Shown one piece after another: positions 43,729 through 56,138 of a DNA stretch of 64,000 bases. The translations under genes and the position numbers were made by a program. Below the pieces are notes generated by a model. That model had not been told where the DNA came from. It worked only from the letters and a program-made list of their open reading frames with translations, and did no database searches. Source of the stretch: Vinca minor (taxonomy: Eukaryota; Streptophyta; Magnoliopsida; Gentianales; Apocynaceae); contig JAOCZM010000249.1 in NCBI GenBank assembly GCA_026122235.1, positions 15,066,001-15,130,000 of the forward strand. Direction: 5' to 3'. How positions within the stretch are numbered: position 1 is the stretch's first letter; the number at the start of each line of letters is the position of its first letter.

Positions 43729-44272
43729 GGTCAATTATTATAGTGCACCATTATTCGTTTTCTCCTATTTTGTATATGCCCCGAAAATTAATAAAACAAA
43801 TTCAATTTTCCTACTTCTAACTCCTAAGGTCTTGATGAAAGTCACGTGTGTTTGTAAAACATAGAAAGATTTGATAACAAATCCAAGATTCAATGATAAA
43901 TATTGGACAAAAATCGATTTTCAAATGTATGAATAGCATTTTATAGAAGCACATAAGACAAATAGAAAACATTTCTTTAAATTTAATTTCCAATGAATCA
44001 CTGGAACCTCCTTTTTCTTTGAACAAATCTCTTTTCACTTTCCTCCAATAGGTTGTTTTAGAAATGGTCATTTGTGTACCACTGAAACTAAAGATTTTCG
44101 GAAAACAAATTATCATTTAAATCCATGCATCAGAAAATAAAAAGTTATCTGTTTTTGTTTTTCAAAAATGGATATCTCAATAGAAAACCTTAAAGCATTT
44201 CTAGGTTTTGGATATCACGTGGAAGAAAATGATTGTAAGGTCTTTCGAATTCTACTCGATTGACATACTTTT
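43729..44272 (+). pseudogene. F-box gene fragment, array copy A11
   Basis: This full module A has TTCAATGATAAATATTGG (Asn-Asp) where others have TTCAAAGATAAATATTGG. It is missing TGGATTATTC before the AATAGGTTG stretch. Confidence 0.62.
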
Positions 44273-44627
44273 CCGGAGAGTACTACAAATTCTTTGAAGA
44301 GTATTGGTAGCCCTAACAATAATCTCCTCCATTGCATTTGAATAAGGGTTGCTTCTTGTTATTTTCATTGTGGTAGAAACCTTTAGGCTCATGTGTATTT
44401 TAGAATATACTAACGATGAAACCCTCTAGTTTGAAGGATGAAAGTTAACTACACAAAACGTGCACAATCTTGTGAATAATAATCAACTGGTAAATTACTA
44501 TAATGCACCGTAATTTTTTTTTGCCTTTGTATATGCCCCTGAATTTAATAATATTGTTGCACAGTCCCCATCCCTAAGTTTTTCTTGTGGGCAGAGACAA
44601 GAAGAGAGTTTGTTTCTTTGTGGGTCG

Positions 44628-45112
44628 GTTCTATTTTATTTTTTAGAGGTATATATTGTTATGTACTTTTTAGAATTGTTGGTCATATTATAAATTTATA
44701 TTCTATTAATTAATTGATTAAAGTAGCAATTCCATTTTATTCTATCATACTATCTAACAATCTACCTACCTATCTATCTATATTTATATTACCTAACCTG
44801 TTTTCAGTTTCAACAAATCAAAGACTTACAAATCCAACGTGAAATTTTCTTGAATTTTCTGTTTTTTAATTGTTTTAGGCAATGTTGATTGGTTTAGAAG
44901 AGTTTACGTCAATTAAATTAATTAGAAAATAATTTATATCTTAATAAATTTCAAATATTAAACCACTTCCCCAATAATCTCTCCAAATCTTGAAATATCT
45001 TCCAATTTATAATAAGAAATAAATTGAAAATAATTTTAAACTAAAAGTGAAATAACTCATGTTTTACTTTTTATAGATTTCTTTATTGTTGTGTACCTTT
45101 TAGAATTATGTG
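44628..45112. other. Unrelated AT-rich segment joined into the array
   Basis: Array sequence stops after GGGTCGGTTCT (about 44632) and resumes near AACAAATTATCATTTCAATC (about 45116). The jump is from module B to module A, so flanking array DNA is missing. The segment shows near-direct repeats close to its two ends (TATTGTTATGTACTTTTTAG at about 44654 and TATTGTTGTGTACCTTTTAG at about 45084) and a CTACCTACCTATCTATCTAT run. No coding capacity or family is recognised. Confidence 0.5.
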
Positions 45113-45115
45113 TTA

Positions 45116-45276
45116 AACAAATTATCATTTCAATCCATGCATCAGAAAATAAAAAGTTATCTATTTTTTTTTTTCAAAAATGGATATCTCAATAGAAAAC
45201 CTTAAAGCATTTCTAGGGTTTGGATATCACGTGGAAGAAAATGATTGTAAGGTCTTTCGAATTCTACTCGATTGAC
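45116..45276 (+). pseudogene. F-box-associated fragment, array copy A12 (5'-deleted)
   Basis: It starts within the IISIHASE-coding part and contains the FLGFGYHVEENDCKVFRILL stretch. Confidence 0.6.
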
Positions 45277-45661
45277 ATACTTTTCCGGAGAGTACAACAA
45301 ATTATTTTAAGAGTATTGGTAGCCCTAACAATAATCTCCTCCATGGTATTTGAATAAGGGTTGCTTTGCTGTTATTTTCAATGTGGCGGAAACCTTTAAG
45401 TTCATGTGTATTTTTGAAAATACTAACGATGAAACCCTATAGTTTGAAGGATGAAAGTTAACTACACATAACATGCACAATCTTGAGAAATAATAATCAA
45501 CTGGTAAATTACAATAGTGCACCATAATTTATTTTCCCTTTGTATATGCCCCTGAAATTATTAATATTGATTCTTTGTGGGCCGTTTCTTAATAGAAAAA
45601 AAAAAATTTGAAAAAATTAAGCAACTTTATCTCTATCAAGACTTCTAGAGAGAAGAGAAAG

Positions 45662-45804
45662 ATGGGGGGAAGACTACTATAAAATCTTGGGGTTGATAGA
45701 AAAGCTTTTGACGATGATTTGAAGAAGGCTTACATAAAGCTTGCCATGAAGTGGCATCCTAATAAGAATCCAAATAAAAAAGAAAGATGCTGAAGCTATG
45801 TACA
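45662..45804 (+). pseudogene. DnaJ J-domain fragment, copy J13
   Basis: It reads KKAYIKLAMKWHPNKNPNKK, then an extra A. The usual GAGGGAGGAAGAG leader before the ATG is shortened. Confidence 0.7.
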
Positions 45805-46116
45805 AATTGTTTATGATGAATCTTCTTTTAATTTTTGATTTGTGTGTATTTAATAAATGGTTGCACGAATGGTTTTTTGTGTATCACTAAAATATAATAT
45901 TTTGGGAAAAATTATATTTAGATTACATATTATTTTGGGAAAAAATAATATTTACAATCTAATCATTAAATAACATTTCCGTCTTCTTGCCATTGACATG
46001 TCAATAGAAAAGCTGAGAGCATTTCTAGGATTTGTATATCAGGTGTATTCTACTTAATTATCATATTTTTCGAGATAGTACCACAAATACTTTGAAAAAT
46101 CCTGGTAGCTCTAACA

Positions 46117-46468
46117 ATCAAATGTATGAATAGCATTTTATAGAAGCACATAAGACAAATAGAAAACATTTCTTTAAATTTAATTCCAATAAATCACTGG
46201 AACCTCCTTTTTCGTTGAACAAATCTCTTTTCACTTTCCTCCAATGGATTATTCAATAGGTTGTTTTAGAAATAGTCTTTTGTGTACCAAAGATTTTCGG
46301 AAAACAAATTATCATTTCAATCCATGCATCAAAAAATAAAAAGTTATTAATTTTTTTTTTCAAAAATGGATATCTCAATAGAAAACCTTAAAGCATTTCT
46401 AGGGTTTGGATATCACGTGGAAGAAAATGATTGTAAGGTCTTTCGAATTCTACTCGATTGACATACTT
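46117..46468 (+). pseudogene. F-box gene fragment, array copy A13 (5'-deleted)
   Basis: Second F-box-associated sequence of module B (GTAGCTCTAACAATC) jumps directly to AAATGTATGAATAGCATTTT of module A. The CVCKTW part is therefore missing; the F-box-associated part is complete. Confidence 0.6.
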
Positions 46469-46915
46469 TTCCGGAAAGTACAACAAATTCTTTGAAGAGT
46501 ATTGGTAGCCCTTACAATAATCTCCTCCATGGAATTTGAATAAGGGTTGCTTTGTTGTTATTTTCATTGTGGCGAAAACCTTTAGGTTCATGTGTATTTT
46601 AGAAAATACTAACGATGAAACCCTCTAGTTTGAAGGATGAAAGTTAACTACACATAACATGCACAATCTAGAGAATAATAATCAACTGGTAAATTACTAT
46701 AGTGCACCATAATTTTTTTCCCTTTGTATATTCCCCTGTAATTAATAATATTGTTGCACAGTCCCCAGCCTTAAGTTTGCTTGTGGGCAGAGACAAGAAG
46801 AGAGTTTGATTCTTTGTGGGCCGGTTCTTGAAAGAAAAAAAAAAGAAATTTGAAAAAATGAAGCAACTTTATCTCTTTCAAGATTACTAGAGAGAAGAGA
46901 AAGAGGGGGGAAGAG

Positions 46916-47057
46916 GTGGGGGGAAGACTACTCTAAAATCTTAGGGTTGATAGAAAGCTTCTGATGATGATTTGAAGAAGGCTTACAGAAAGCTTTCCAT
47001 GAAGTGGCGTCCTAATAAGAATCCAAATAAAAAGAAAGATGCTGAGGCTATCTATAA
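46916..47057 (+). pseudogene. DnaJ J-domain fragment, copy J14
   Basis: The start codon position is GTG. It reads KKAYRKLSMKWRPNKNPNKK and KDAEAIYNFF. The missing A before GCTT is as in J11. Confidence 0.68.
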
Positions 47058-47475
47058 TTTTTTTATGATGAATCTTCTATTATTTTTTGTTCTTTTTAAT
47101 TTTTGATTTCCGGGTATTTAATAAGTGGTTGCACGAATGGCTTTTTGTGTATCACTAAACATAATATTTTGGTAAAATAATTATATTTAGATTACATATT
47201 ATTTTGGGAAAAAATAATATTTACAATCTAATCATTAAATAATATTTCATTCTTCTTGCCATTGACATGTCAATAGAAAAGTCGAGAGCATTTCTAGGAT
47301 TTGTATATGCCCCTAAAATTAATAATATTGTTGCACAGTCCCCGTCCCTATGTTTGCTTGTGAGCAGAGACAAGAAGAGAGTTTGATTCTTTGTGGGCCG
47401 GTTCTTGATAGAAAAAAATGAAGCAACTTTATCTCTATCAAGATTTCTAGAGAGAAGAGAAAGAGGGAGGAAGAG

Positions 47476-47618
47476 ATGGAGGGAAGACTACTGTAAAATC
47501 TTGGGGTTGTTAGAAAGGCTTCTGATGATGATTTGAAGAAGGCTTACATAAAGCTTGCCATGAAGTGGCATCCTAACAAGAATCTAAATAAAAAGAAAGA
47601 TGTTGAGGCTATATACAA
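47476..47618 (+). pseudogene. DnaJ J-domain fragment, copy J15
   Basis: It lies only 0.56 kb after J14. Sequence from module B's second F-box-associated fragment (GGATTTGTATATG, about 47309) jumps back to an earlier point of module B (CCCCTAAAATTAATAA), duplicating the J segment. It reads KKAYIKLAMKWHPNKNLNKK. Confidence 0.7.
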
Positions 47619-48669
47619 TTTTTTTATGATAAATCTTCTATTATTTTATGTTATTTTTAATTTTTAATTTGTGGGTATTTAATAAGTGGTTGCACGAATG
47701 GCTTTTTGTGTATCACTAAAACATATTATTTTGGTAAAAAAATTATATTTAGATTACATATTATTTTGGGAAAAAATGATATTTACAATCTAATCATTAA
47801 ATAATATTTCCGTCTTCTTGCCATTGACATGTCTATAGAAAAGCCGAGAGCATTTCTAGGATTTGTATATCACGGGGATGACAATGACTGCAAGGTATTT
47901 GGATTCTACATAATTATCATATTTTTCGATATAGTACCACAAATACTTTGAAAAATCCTGGAAGCTCTAACAATCATCTCCTCCATGGAATTTGAACAAG
48001 ATTTGCTTGTTGCTACTTATTATTTGGGCGAAAACCATCAAGTTAATGTCTATTTTTTAGCAAATACTTAGGATGAAAACTGAAGTTATTACTTGCACAA
48101 ACATATTTATCGTCTAGTTTGAAGGATGAAAGACAACTACACATTACATGCAGAAGTTAGGGAATAATAATCAATTGGTCAACTGCTATAATGCATCATT
48201 ATTATTTTTCTCTTTGTATATGCCTCAGAAATTAATAATAATATTGTCACAATACATTCACATTTTCCTAATTCTAACTCCCAAAGTTTTAATTAAACTC
48301 ATTTATGTTTGGGAAAAATGAGTGTGAAAACTTGAACTTTTTTTAACCTATGTGTATAGCATGCTTATTTGATTTTATGTGTTACATCTTAAATATATGT
48401 TATATGTTGTCACTATATTGTTTAAGAGGTTCTTTAATTTTAATTAAAACTTGTGGGATTTAAGTGTAAGAACTAGAAACATGTGGGTTGACTTTGTAAC
48501 TATTTGAATTTTTAGTTTTGGTGGATATGGCTGGAAAAAGGAAACAGAAAGAGAAATATTAAAACTGAAGCTATTACTTGGACAAGCTTTTAAGCTTTTT
48601 GATCTTCTAGTTTGAAGGATGAAATTTATCTTCAAATAAAATGCACAAGCAAGAAAATAATAATTAACT

Positions 48670-49144
48670 TGTCAATTATTGTAGTGCACCATTATTCGTT
48701 TTCTCCTATTATGTATATGCCCCAAAAATTAATAAAACAAATTCAATTTTTCTACTTCTAACTCCAATGGTCTTGATGAAAGTCACGTGTGTTTGTAAAA
48801 CATGGTATGATTTTATAACGAATCCAAGATTCAAAGATAAATATTGGACAAAATCAATTTTCAAATGTATGAATAGCATTTTATAGAAGCACATAAGACA
48901 AATAGAAAACATTTCTTTAAATTTAATTTCAATAAATCACTGGAACCTCCTTTTTCTTTGAACAAATCTCTTTTCACTTTCCTCCAATGGATTATTCAAT
49001 AGGTTGTTTTAGAAATGGTCTTTTGTGTACCAAAGATTTTCGGAAAACAAATTATCATTTCTATCCATGCTTCAAAAAATAAAAAGTTATTAATTTTTGT
49101 TTTTCAAAACTGGTATCTCAATAGAAAACCTTAAAGCATTTCTA
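48670..49144 (+). pseudogene. F-box gene fragment, array copy A14, split by LINE2
   Basis: This module A runs to AACCTTAAAGCATTTCTA, where the second LINE is inserted. The remaining F-box-associated part continues at 55463-55547 after the element. Confidence 0.65.
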
Positions 49145-49242
49145 AGTCAATCACCTATGTTATCTTAAATAAGTTAAAATTTATCCTGGCGATTTTTTGC
49201 TCCTAGAATTTCGGAGCCCAATATCACGGTTTTTCCAGTTTT

Positions 49243-50985
49243 GTGCGGCTGCTATGGCAGCCGGCGGCTACAGCCACCGCCACTGCGCCTACTCCATGGA
49301 AGGCAAAAAGCTTTGCGGAATTATTATCGGGTCCTTCGACTGCTTCGATTAATCTTCCAATTACACAATTGGAGGTATTCAAGGGTGAACCACATCTCAT
49401 TATCCCGGCGGATGAAATTGATGTATTGATACATCCATGGCGCTTTGCTTTGGTGGGTAAGTTCCACAATTATGCCCCACATCTTGATTCATTACGGAAA
49501 TCTTTTCATAAGATTGGATTTAGTGGTAATTTCTAGATTGGGAGCATGGATACATGTCACGTTTTGATTCGTTTCGACCTTGAAGAAGATTATTGCCGCC
49601 ATAGGCGGCAAGGATTATGGAATTTCTTTGGAATTACAATGCGGGTTTTCAAATGGACTTACGATTTTAATGTCAATGAAGAACCATCCATTGTTCCTAT
49701 TTGGATTGGATTCGAAGGTTTACCGGTTCATTTGTATAACAAATCCAAAATTTTCTCTCTTGCAAGGGCAGTCGGGCAGCCACTCGCCTTGGACGCCCCT
49801 ACCCCTGCCTCTACACGACCGGGAATTGCCAAGGTGTGTGTGGAGGTCGATTTATTGTCTCTTTTGCCTAAGAGAATTCGAATTACCCACGCTCACACCG
49901 GTAAGGGTTTTTGGCAACCGATTATTTATGATAATTTGCCTGAATATTGTTTGGGATGTATGAGAATTGGGCACAATAGTCAATTTTGCAAGAAATCTAC
50001 TCTATCGGCATCTGTTAAACCGGGGCTGCCTCATAAGGTGATGCCTTTGAATAAGGGTAAACAGCCACAAATGCAAGAGCCTATCAAGATATTGAAATCG
50101 GGTATTACAGTAACTTCCAACAACCAGTGGATTCAGGTTGGACGGAGACACGCACCTGGTCCGTCCGGAACCAAGGTAGTTGCTGCGGTCCCCAATCTGG
50201 CTCGACAAATTTCTGTTACTGCGCCACTCCCGACTCTGACTGATTTGGAGAATATTGGAGGATCATTGGATCCCGTTTTGCCGCTTGCAGCACAGTCGGC
50301 TGCAATACAAGAACAGGGGACGGAAACAGAGGTCACGGAACAGCCGACTGAATTACAAGAACAGGGGACGGAAACAGAGGTCACGGCTGGAGCATAAGCG
50401 ATGGCTGCGGCTGTCATTGAAACGGCTGTGGCGGTCCAGCCCAAACCAGTTTTAACTACCTCGGTTATTGATGATGTTGTTTTGAGTCCTCGGGGGGTTG
50501 ATGACATCATAGTTGGTCGCGACAAAATACCTCTACAATACTCTCGGCTCTCCAATTCTGCTGGGGGCCCTCGCCCATCGGTAAGGCCCCGTCTTGAGAT
50601 TCTGGCGGATTTAAGAGCCTTTGCTAAGGCTTTGCCGACATATCAGGCTACAAAACTTTCAACTGATCATACTGCCTCGGAAAGGATTGATTTGGAGGTT
50701 TTGCCGCCTATTATTATCCCGGATCAGGGATTGTCATCGTCGGCTATTGTGGAGGTTATGGGACACTCGAGAGCTGTGATAGTCTCGAGTATTGAAGACC
50801 CGAATCAGATACCTGAAGCTGAAGTGGGAACTGAAACGGAAGACGAAGGCCCGGAGTACCCGGATGAGTCGGACCGATTACCTGGTGTCGAAGAGGGTGA
50901 CCGGTCGACTCTACCCGGATCAATGGATGACAATGTGGTTTCGGACCCCGAAAGACATCAGGTATCCTCCCACATCTATCGGTGA
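49243..50985 (+). pseudogene. LINE ORF1 (DUF4283 and zinc knuckle), with in-frame stops
   Basis: The frame opens upstream of KSFAELLSG and HPWRFALVGKF (DUF4283 N-terminal half), then hits TAG at 49534-49536 (TTTCTAGATTGG, one base from CAG). It resumes in phase at MDTCHVLIRFDLEEDYCRHR and EEPSIVPIWIGFEGLPVHLY. The zinc knuckle CLGCMRIGHNSQFC is intact. A second in-phase TAA at 50395-50397 follows a short tandem duplication (EQGTETEVT twice), and the frame continues to 50985. The true start is uncertain because no ATG is in this frame before the first stop; the frame opens at GTG 49243. Confidence 0.8.
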
Positions 50986-51116
50986 ACATCCCGGCTACAA
51001 AGAAAAAGAAAGGCAGACCACCGAATACTCTTCCATTGAGGCGATCCCCGCGTTTTACGGGTTCGTCTGCTTAATTTTCCTTATACTTATCTCTCCATCG
51101 TTTTTAATGAATTACA

Positions 51117-54100
51117 TCATATGGAATATAAGGGGAATCGCTAATGAGAGTACTATCTCTAATATCCGTCAGTTTAAGCGTGAGCATCATCTACATTTTA
51201 TTGTATTGTTGGAGCCAATGGTTGAATTATCTGATTTGTCTATGTATACTCGTCGGTTGGGTTTCAACTCAAGTTACGGCAATTGCTCTAGTAAAATTTG
51301 GATTTTGTGGGATGATTTGGTTAACATGGTGATAATCCGTGACTTAGAACAAGTTCTTCACTGCCAGGTGAACATTTTTTTCTGCCTCCCCGGTTTATTG
51401 TTCGTTTGTTTATGCTAAATGTTCATATGTTCAGCGTAGAGATTTATGGAATGAGCTTCGGTTATTTCATTCACAGCATGATCAGCCTTGGTCAGTCGGT
51501 GGTGATTTTAATGTTGTTTTGCGTGTTAGTGAGAGTCAGGGGTCTGTCCCGCTTTACTACCTATAACTGAATTTAGGGAAGCAATAGAAGACTTTGGTTT
51601 ATTGGAAATTGCTGCTCGGGTAGTCCTTATACTTGGTGCAGGGGAAGGATCCGGCCTTTACTCCGTAAACTGGATCGCTGTTTAGTCTCTGATACATGGA
51701 ATGCTACTTTTCAATCCACCTCGGGGACCCATCTGCCCCGTACAATTTCTGATCATCGTGCACTTCTCATAAATGTCCGTTTAACCACTGATAGAGGCAG
51801 CTCTGCTTTCCGGTTCCAGGATATGTGGGTAAGACATACTACTTTTATGGACGTTATTCGAAACTCATGGTCTGATGATATACCTGGTTCAGGTTTGGTG
51901 ATTTTGCAGACAAAGTTGAAACGTCTGAAACAGGTTTTGAGTACGTGGAATAAAGATATCTTTGGAAATATCCATACCGCAGTGAAGGCATCCGAGTTTG
52001 AGGTAATTCGGCAGAAGGCACTACATGATCTAGGGCCAACAACTCAACTGAATGCCAATTTAATTGAGGCGAGATCACAGCATGCCCACAATCTAGAATT
52101 GGAGGAAATTTATTGGAGGCAAAAATCTCGGCAAAAATGGTTAAAGGATGGGGATGCTAACACTCGTTATTTTCACTCTTTTTGCAGAAACAAACAACGA
52201 CGGCTCATGATTAACAAAATTACATCTCCGGATGGCACTATCCATACTAGTCCTTCGGCTATTGGTACGGCAGCCTCGGAGTACTTTGCATCTCTTTTTG
52301 CTTTTGATGCGGGCCCACAACTGGATAATCAGCTACTCAATTTGATACCGCAGATGATAACCGATGCGGATAATGGTTGGTTGGATTCTTTGCCGAGTGG
52401 TTTGGAAGTCAAGGAGGCAGTCTTTAATTTGAGTCCAACTAGTGCAGCTGGCCCAGATGGCTACACGGGCAGATTTTTTCAGAGTTGTTGGGACATAGTT
52501 GCTGCGGATGTGATTCAGGCAGTACACGATCTTTGGGCAGGATTACCTTTACCAAGATCTGTGTCGAGCTCTTTCCTTGTTCTCAATCCGAAGACTGACA
52601 ATCCTGAACATTTTGGTGAGTTTCGTCCCATTTCTTTGTGCACATTTTCTAGCAAGATCATTTCAAAGGTTGTCTCAAATCGGGTATCTAAATTCCTTGA
52701 TACAATGTTGAGCGGTAACCAATCCGGGTTTATCAAGGGGCGGGTCATCTCGGACAATGTCCTATTAGCTATGGAATTGACAAACTCCTTGAATAAAAAG
52801 GTCCGCGGTGGGAACATGATTATTAAATTGGATATGATGAAAGCTTTTGATAGACTTTCTCATACATTTCTTTTGGCAGTGCTCAAACAATTTGGTTTCA
52901 GTCCTCATTTTCTTCACCTTATTCGTAATTTATTAAATAATAATTGGTTCTCGACTCTTATTAATGGCATACCGTATGGTTATTTCCGCTCGGGTAGATG
53001 AGTAAAGCAAGGTGACCCATTGTCTCCTATGCTCTTTATAATCGCAGCTGATGTTTTTTCTAGGGGTTTGGACAGACTAATCAGCTCAGGCAGTATTGGA
53101 CGGTATGTAGTTCCTCGCTCATCTATTTTGATTTCTCATTTATCATATGCTGATGATGTGGTTATTTTCTTGAATGGAGCTAAACGGGGACTTCAAGCTT
53201 TGATCAATTTTCTCAGACAATTTGAACATAGCTTAGGCCAGCGTATTAATGATGGCAAATGCTCTTTCTACGTGTCTGAAAGAACACAACCTAGACAGTT
53301 GGAAATGATAGTCAGGGTCACTGGTTTTGCCCGCGGGATTTACCCTATGATATATCTTGGCTGCCCGATTTTCCCAGGTAGGAAGAGGGTGGTTTTCTAT
53401 TCTTCTATTACTGATAAAATCTCTTCCCGGCTTGCGGGGTGGCAAAAGAAGTTTCTTGGGTTGGGTGGACGCCTCATACTGATTCAGTATGTTTTGCTAT
53501 CCATGCCCATGCATATTCTTGCAGTTTCGTGCCCACCGAAACGGGTTTTGGATGATATGGAGAGGATTTTTGCTAATTTCTTATGGGGGAAAATGGAATT
53601 TGGAGACAGACGTCATTGGATGTCTTGGAAGCGGATATGCAGACATACATCACAAAATGGTTTGGGGATCCATACTCTCTTGAATTATCAAACTGCTTAC
53701 TCATATAAACTATGGTGGCGTTTCATGACTACAGACTCCTTGTGGCGGAATTTTATGTTTGATAAATACTGTAGCACAGCCGCACACCCTTGTCTTGTGC
53801 TTTTGCAAACAATGGACTCGCCAGTTTGGAGGCGAATGCTTAGTGTACGGGAATTCGCGGAGACAAATATACGATTGCTTATTCGAGATGGAAGTTCTTT
53901 TTTCTGGTATGATGACTTTACTCTCCAGGGCAGGTTACATGCTCTGTCTGCGGCTGATGAAGACAGTTCTAGGATTCGTGATCATTTGGACGCTGATGGA
54001 TGGCGGATTTCAGCCCGCCGCTCTCTGCCTTTACGTCTTATACAGACCCTCCCCAGTATGTATCTATCACAGGGTCCGGACATTCATGTTTGGGGGCTAG

Positions 54101-55193
54101 AATCAAATGGGAATTTCACGATTACATCGGTTTTACATTCTCTCCAGACCAGTGGCGTTTCACAACTATCGCGGTCACAGGTATGGAACTCTCTCTTGCC
54201 TTTAGCACAAAAATTATTCCTTTGGCGCTTGCTCAATGGTTTTCTGGCATTAGATGAGGTTCGGAGGTGTTGGGGGGTTTCTCTTGCTTCTCGTTGTCAT
54301 TGTGGTCATGGGGAAGATTCTTTTTCACATGTTTTTTCCGATTGTGTAATGGCTCGGAGATTATGGATGCATGCTTGTGCTTTGGTTGGAATTAATTGGA
54401 ATGATATCAGAACTGACTCCTATCTTTCTCTTTTAAAACTACTATGGTGGAAAGGAAAAGATAAATGGAGGGATATAAATTGCATTATTTTTGCAAGTGT
54501 CTGTTGGGTATTATGGCGTAATCGGTGTAGGTTTGTTTTTTAGGGAAACTGTCTGGGTATCGAACGTTATTACATGAACTTGCCTCTCATTATACCCCTA
54601 TTTTGAAAAATGCGGACCTGCTACAGGATTTCATGGGGCCGTCGGTTTCTGGTTTTTGGGGCCAGCCGAAACTCAAACTGGTCACCTGGCGGGGGTTTTC
54701 AGACCCGGTTATTTTAAATACTGATGGTGCTTCCAGGGGTAATCCAGGGATATCTGGTGCGGGTGGTATTTTACGAACCTCTACGGGCAATTTTCTAGGT
54801 GCTTTCTCTACATATCTTGGTACTTCTTTTACCAATTCGGTGGCTGAACTGGAAGCAATGGTGATAGGCTTAAGATACGCTAATTCTCTGGGCTATAATC
54901 ATATATGTATTCAATCTGACTCCCAATTTTTATGTGATTCCTTCCGTGTGGGCCTAGTTTCTTCCTGGAGATTAGATGCTCTATTCCAAAGTCTAATACG
55001 GCTTGTTGGTTCTTCTACTGTTCATCATATTTTTCGAGAGGCGAACAAGGTTGCTGATAGCCTAGCCAATGAAGCTTGTGATACTCGCCGTACGGTAACA
55101 TTCTCTCGATTTGACATGCTACCTCTGCTCATCCGCGGACAGTGTAAGTTAGATCAAGACGGTGTCCCTTACCTCCGTAAACTCAAAAAGTAA
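51117..55193 (+). pseudogene. LINE ORF2 (endonuclease, reverse transcriptase, RNase H), broken
   Basis: It starts MNYIIWNIRGIANESTISNI (ATG 51117), the endonuclease N-terminus. Frameshifts lie between about 51365 and 51660, where GGDFNVVLRVSESQGS is seen. SDHRALL of the endonuclease is intact (about 51748-51768). From 51823 one frame runs to 54540 except for a TGA at 52999-53001, where GVKQGDPLSP would be expected. RT motifs are FRPISLCTFSSKIISKV, IKLDMMKAFDRLSH and YADDVVIF. The zinc region CHCGHGEDSFSHVFSDC follows. A TAG/frameshift at about 54541 precedes the RNase H frame (54603-55193) with NTDGASRGNPG, AELEAM, QSDSQ and REANKVADSLA. Few lesions for its length suggest a younger insertion than the minus-strand LINE. 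Confidence 0.85.
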
Positions 55194-55996
55194 AGGTCTT
55201 AATATTTCTTTTATTTCTTTTACTTTCTTTTACTGCATCCATACTAGCCTAGATTTCTTGTAGCATACTTTATCATATTTATAAATGGTAAAGTCTGCAT
55301 TTTCTTGCTAGTCATTTGTACGGAATGGATTTGTTTCCATCATTACTTGGGAGGTGTTGGTATTACGTCCCCCTCCTTTGTTTTTTTTGCCTTTCGGCTG
55401 ATCTAATAAACGGGGGCCCGCCCCACCACATCTGGTGGCTTTCTTAAAAAAAATAAAAATAAAAAACCTTAAAGCATTTCTAGGGTTTGGATATCAAGTG
55501 GAAAAAAATGATTGTAAGGTCTTTCGAATTCTACTCGATTGACATACTTTTCCGGAAAGTACAACAAATTCTTTGAAGAGTATTGGTAGCCCTTACAATA
55601 ATCTCCTCCATGGAATTTGAATAAGGGTTGCTTTGTTGTTATTTTCATTGTGGCGGAAACCTTTAGGTTCATGTGTATTTTAGAAAATACTAACGATGAA
55701 ACCCTCTAGTTTGAAGGATGAAAGTTAACTACACATAACATGCACAATCTAGAGAATAATAATCAACTGGTAAATTACTATAGTGCACCATAATTTTTTT
55801 CCCTTTGTATTTTCCCCTGTAATTAATAATATTGTTGCACAGTCCCCAGCCTTAAGTTTGCTTGTAGGGGCGAGACAAGAAGAGAGTTTGATTCTTTGTG
55901 GGCGGTTCTTGAAAGAAAAAAAAAAGAGATTTGAAAAAATGAAGCAACTTTATCTCTTTGAAGATTACTAGAGAGAAGAGAAAGAGGGAGGAAGAG

Positions 55997-56138
55997 ATGG
56001 AGGAAGACTACTATAAAATCTTGGGGTTGAGAGAAAAGCTTATGATGCTGATTTGAAGAAGGCTTACCGAAAGCTTTCCATGAAGTGGCATCCTACTAAG
56101 AATCCAAATAGAAAGAAAGATGTTGAGGCTATGTACAA
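55997..56138 (+). pseudogene. DnaJ J-domain fragment, copy J16 (HPT type)
   Basis: It opens MEEDYYKILG, then after the frame break reads ADLKKAYRKLSMKWHPTKNP and NRKKDVEAMYNFL. It is essentially identical to J19, 6.2 kb downstream. Confidence 0.72.

Larger units (their letters stand above)
49145..55462 (+). mobile_element. L1-type LINE, longer copy, inserted in the array
   Basis: A perfect 20-bp duplication AAAACCTTAAAGCATTTCTA flanks it (49125-49144 and 55463-55482). It has a leader of about 100 bp, ORF1, ORF2, a 3' untranslated region of about 250 bp with AATAAA-containing CTAATAAACGGGGGC, and an A-rich tail (AAAAAAAATAAAAATAA). It belongs to the same family as the minus-strand LINE, but their proteins are clearly diverged. 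ORF1 and ORF2 both have stops or shifts. Confidence 0.92.

Noticed and set aside
23516..48635. Minus-strand 63-codon frames starting MKINFILQTRRSKS in several units
   Set aside because: These are antisense to the module C and upstream segments. They are conserved by unit identity alone, so no protein is claimed.
29918..55462. CRISPR array, prophage or bacterial operon
   Set aside because: Repeats are kilobase gene-derived units without spacers. Introns, SINEs and LINEs show this is plant nuclear DNA.
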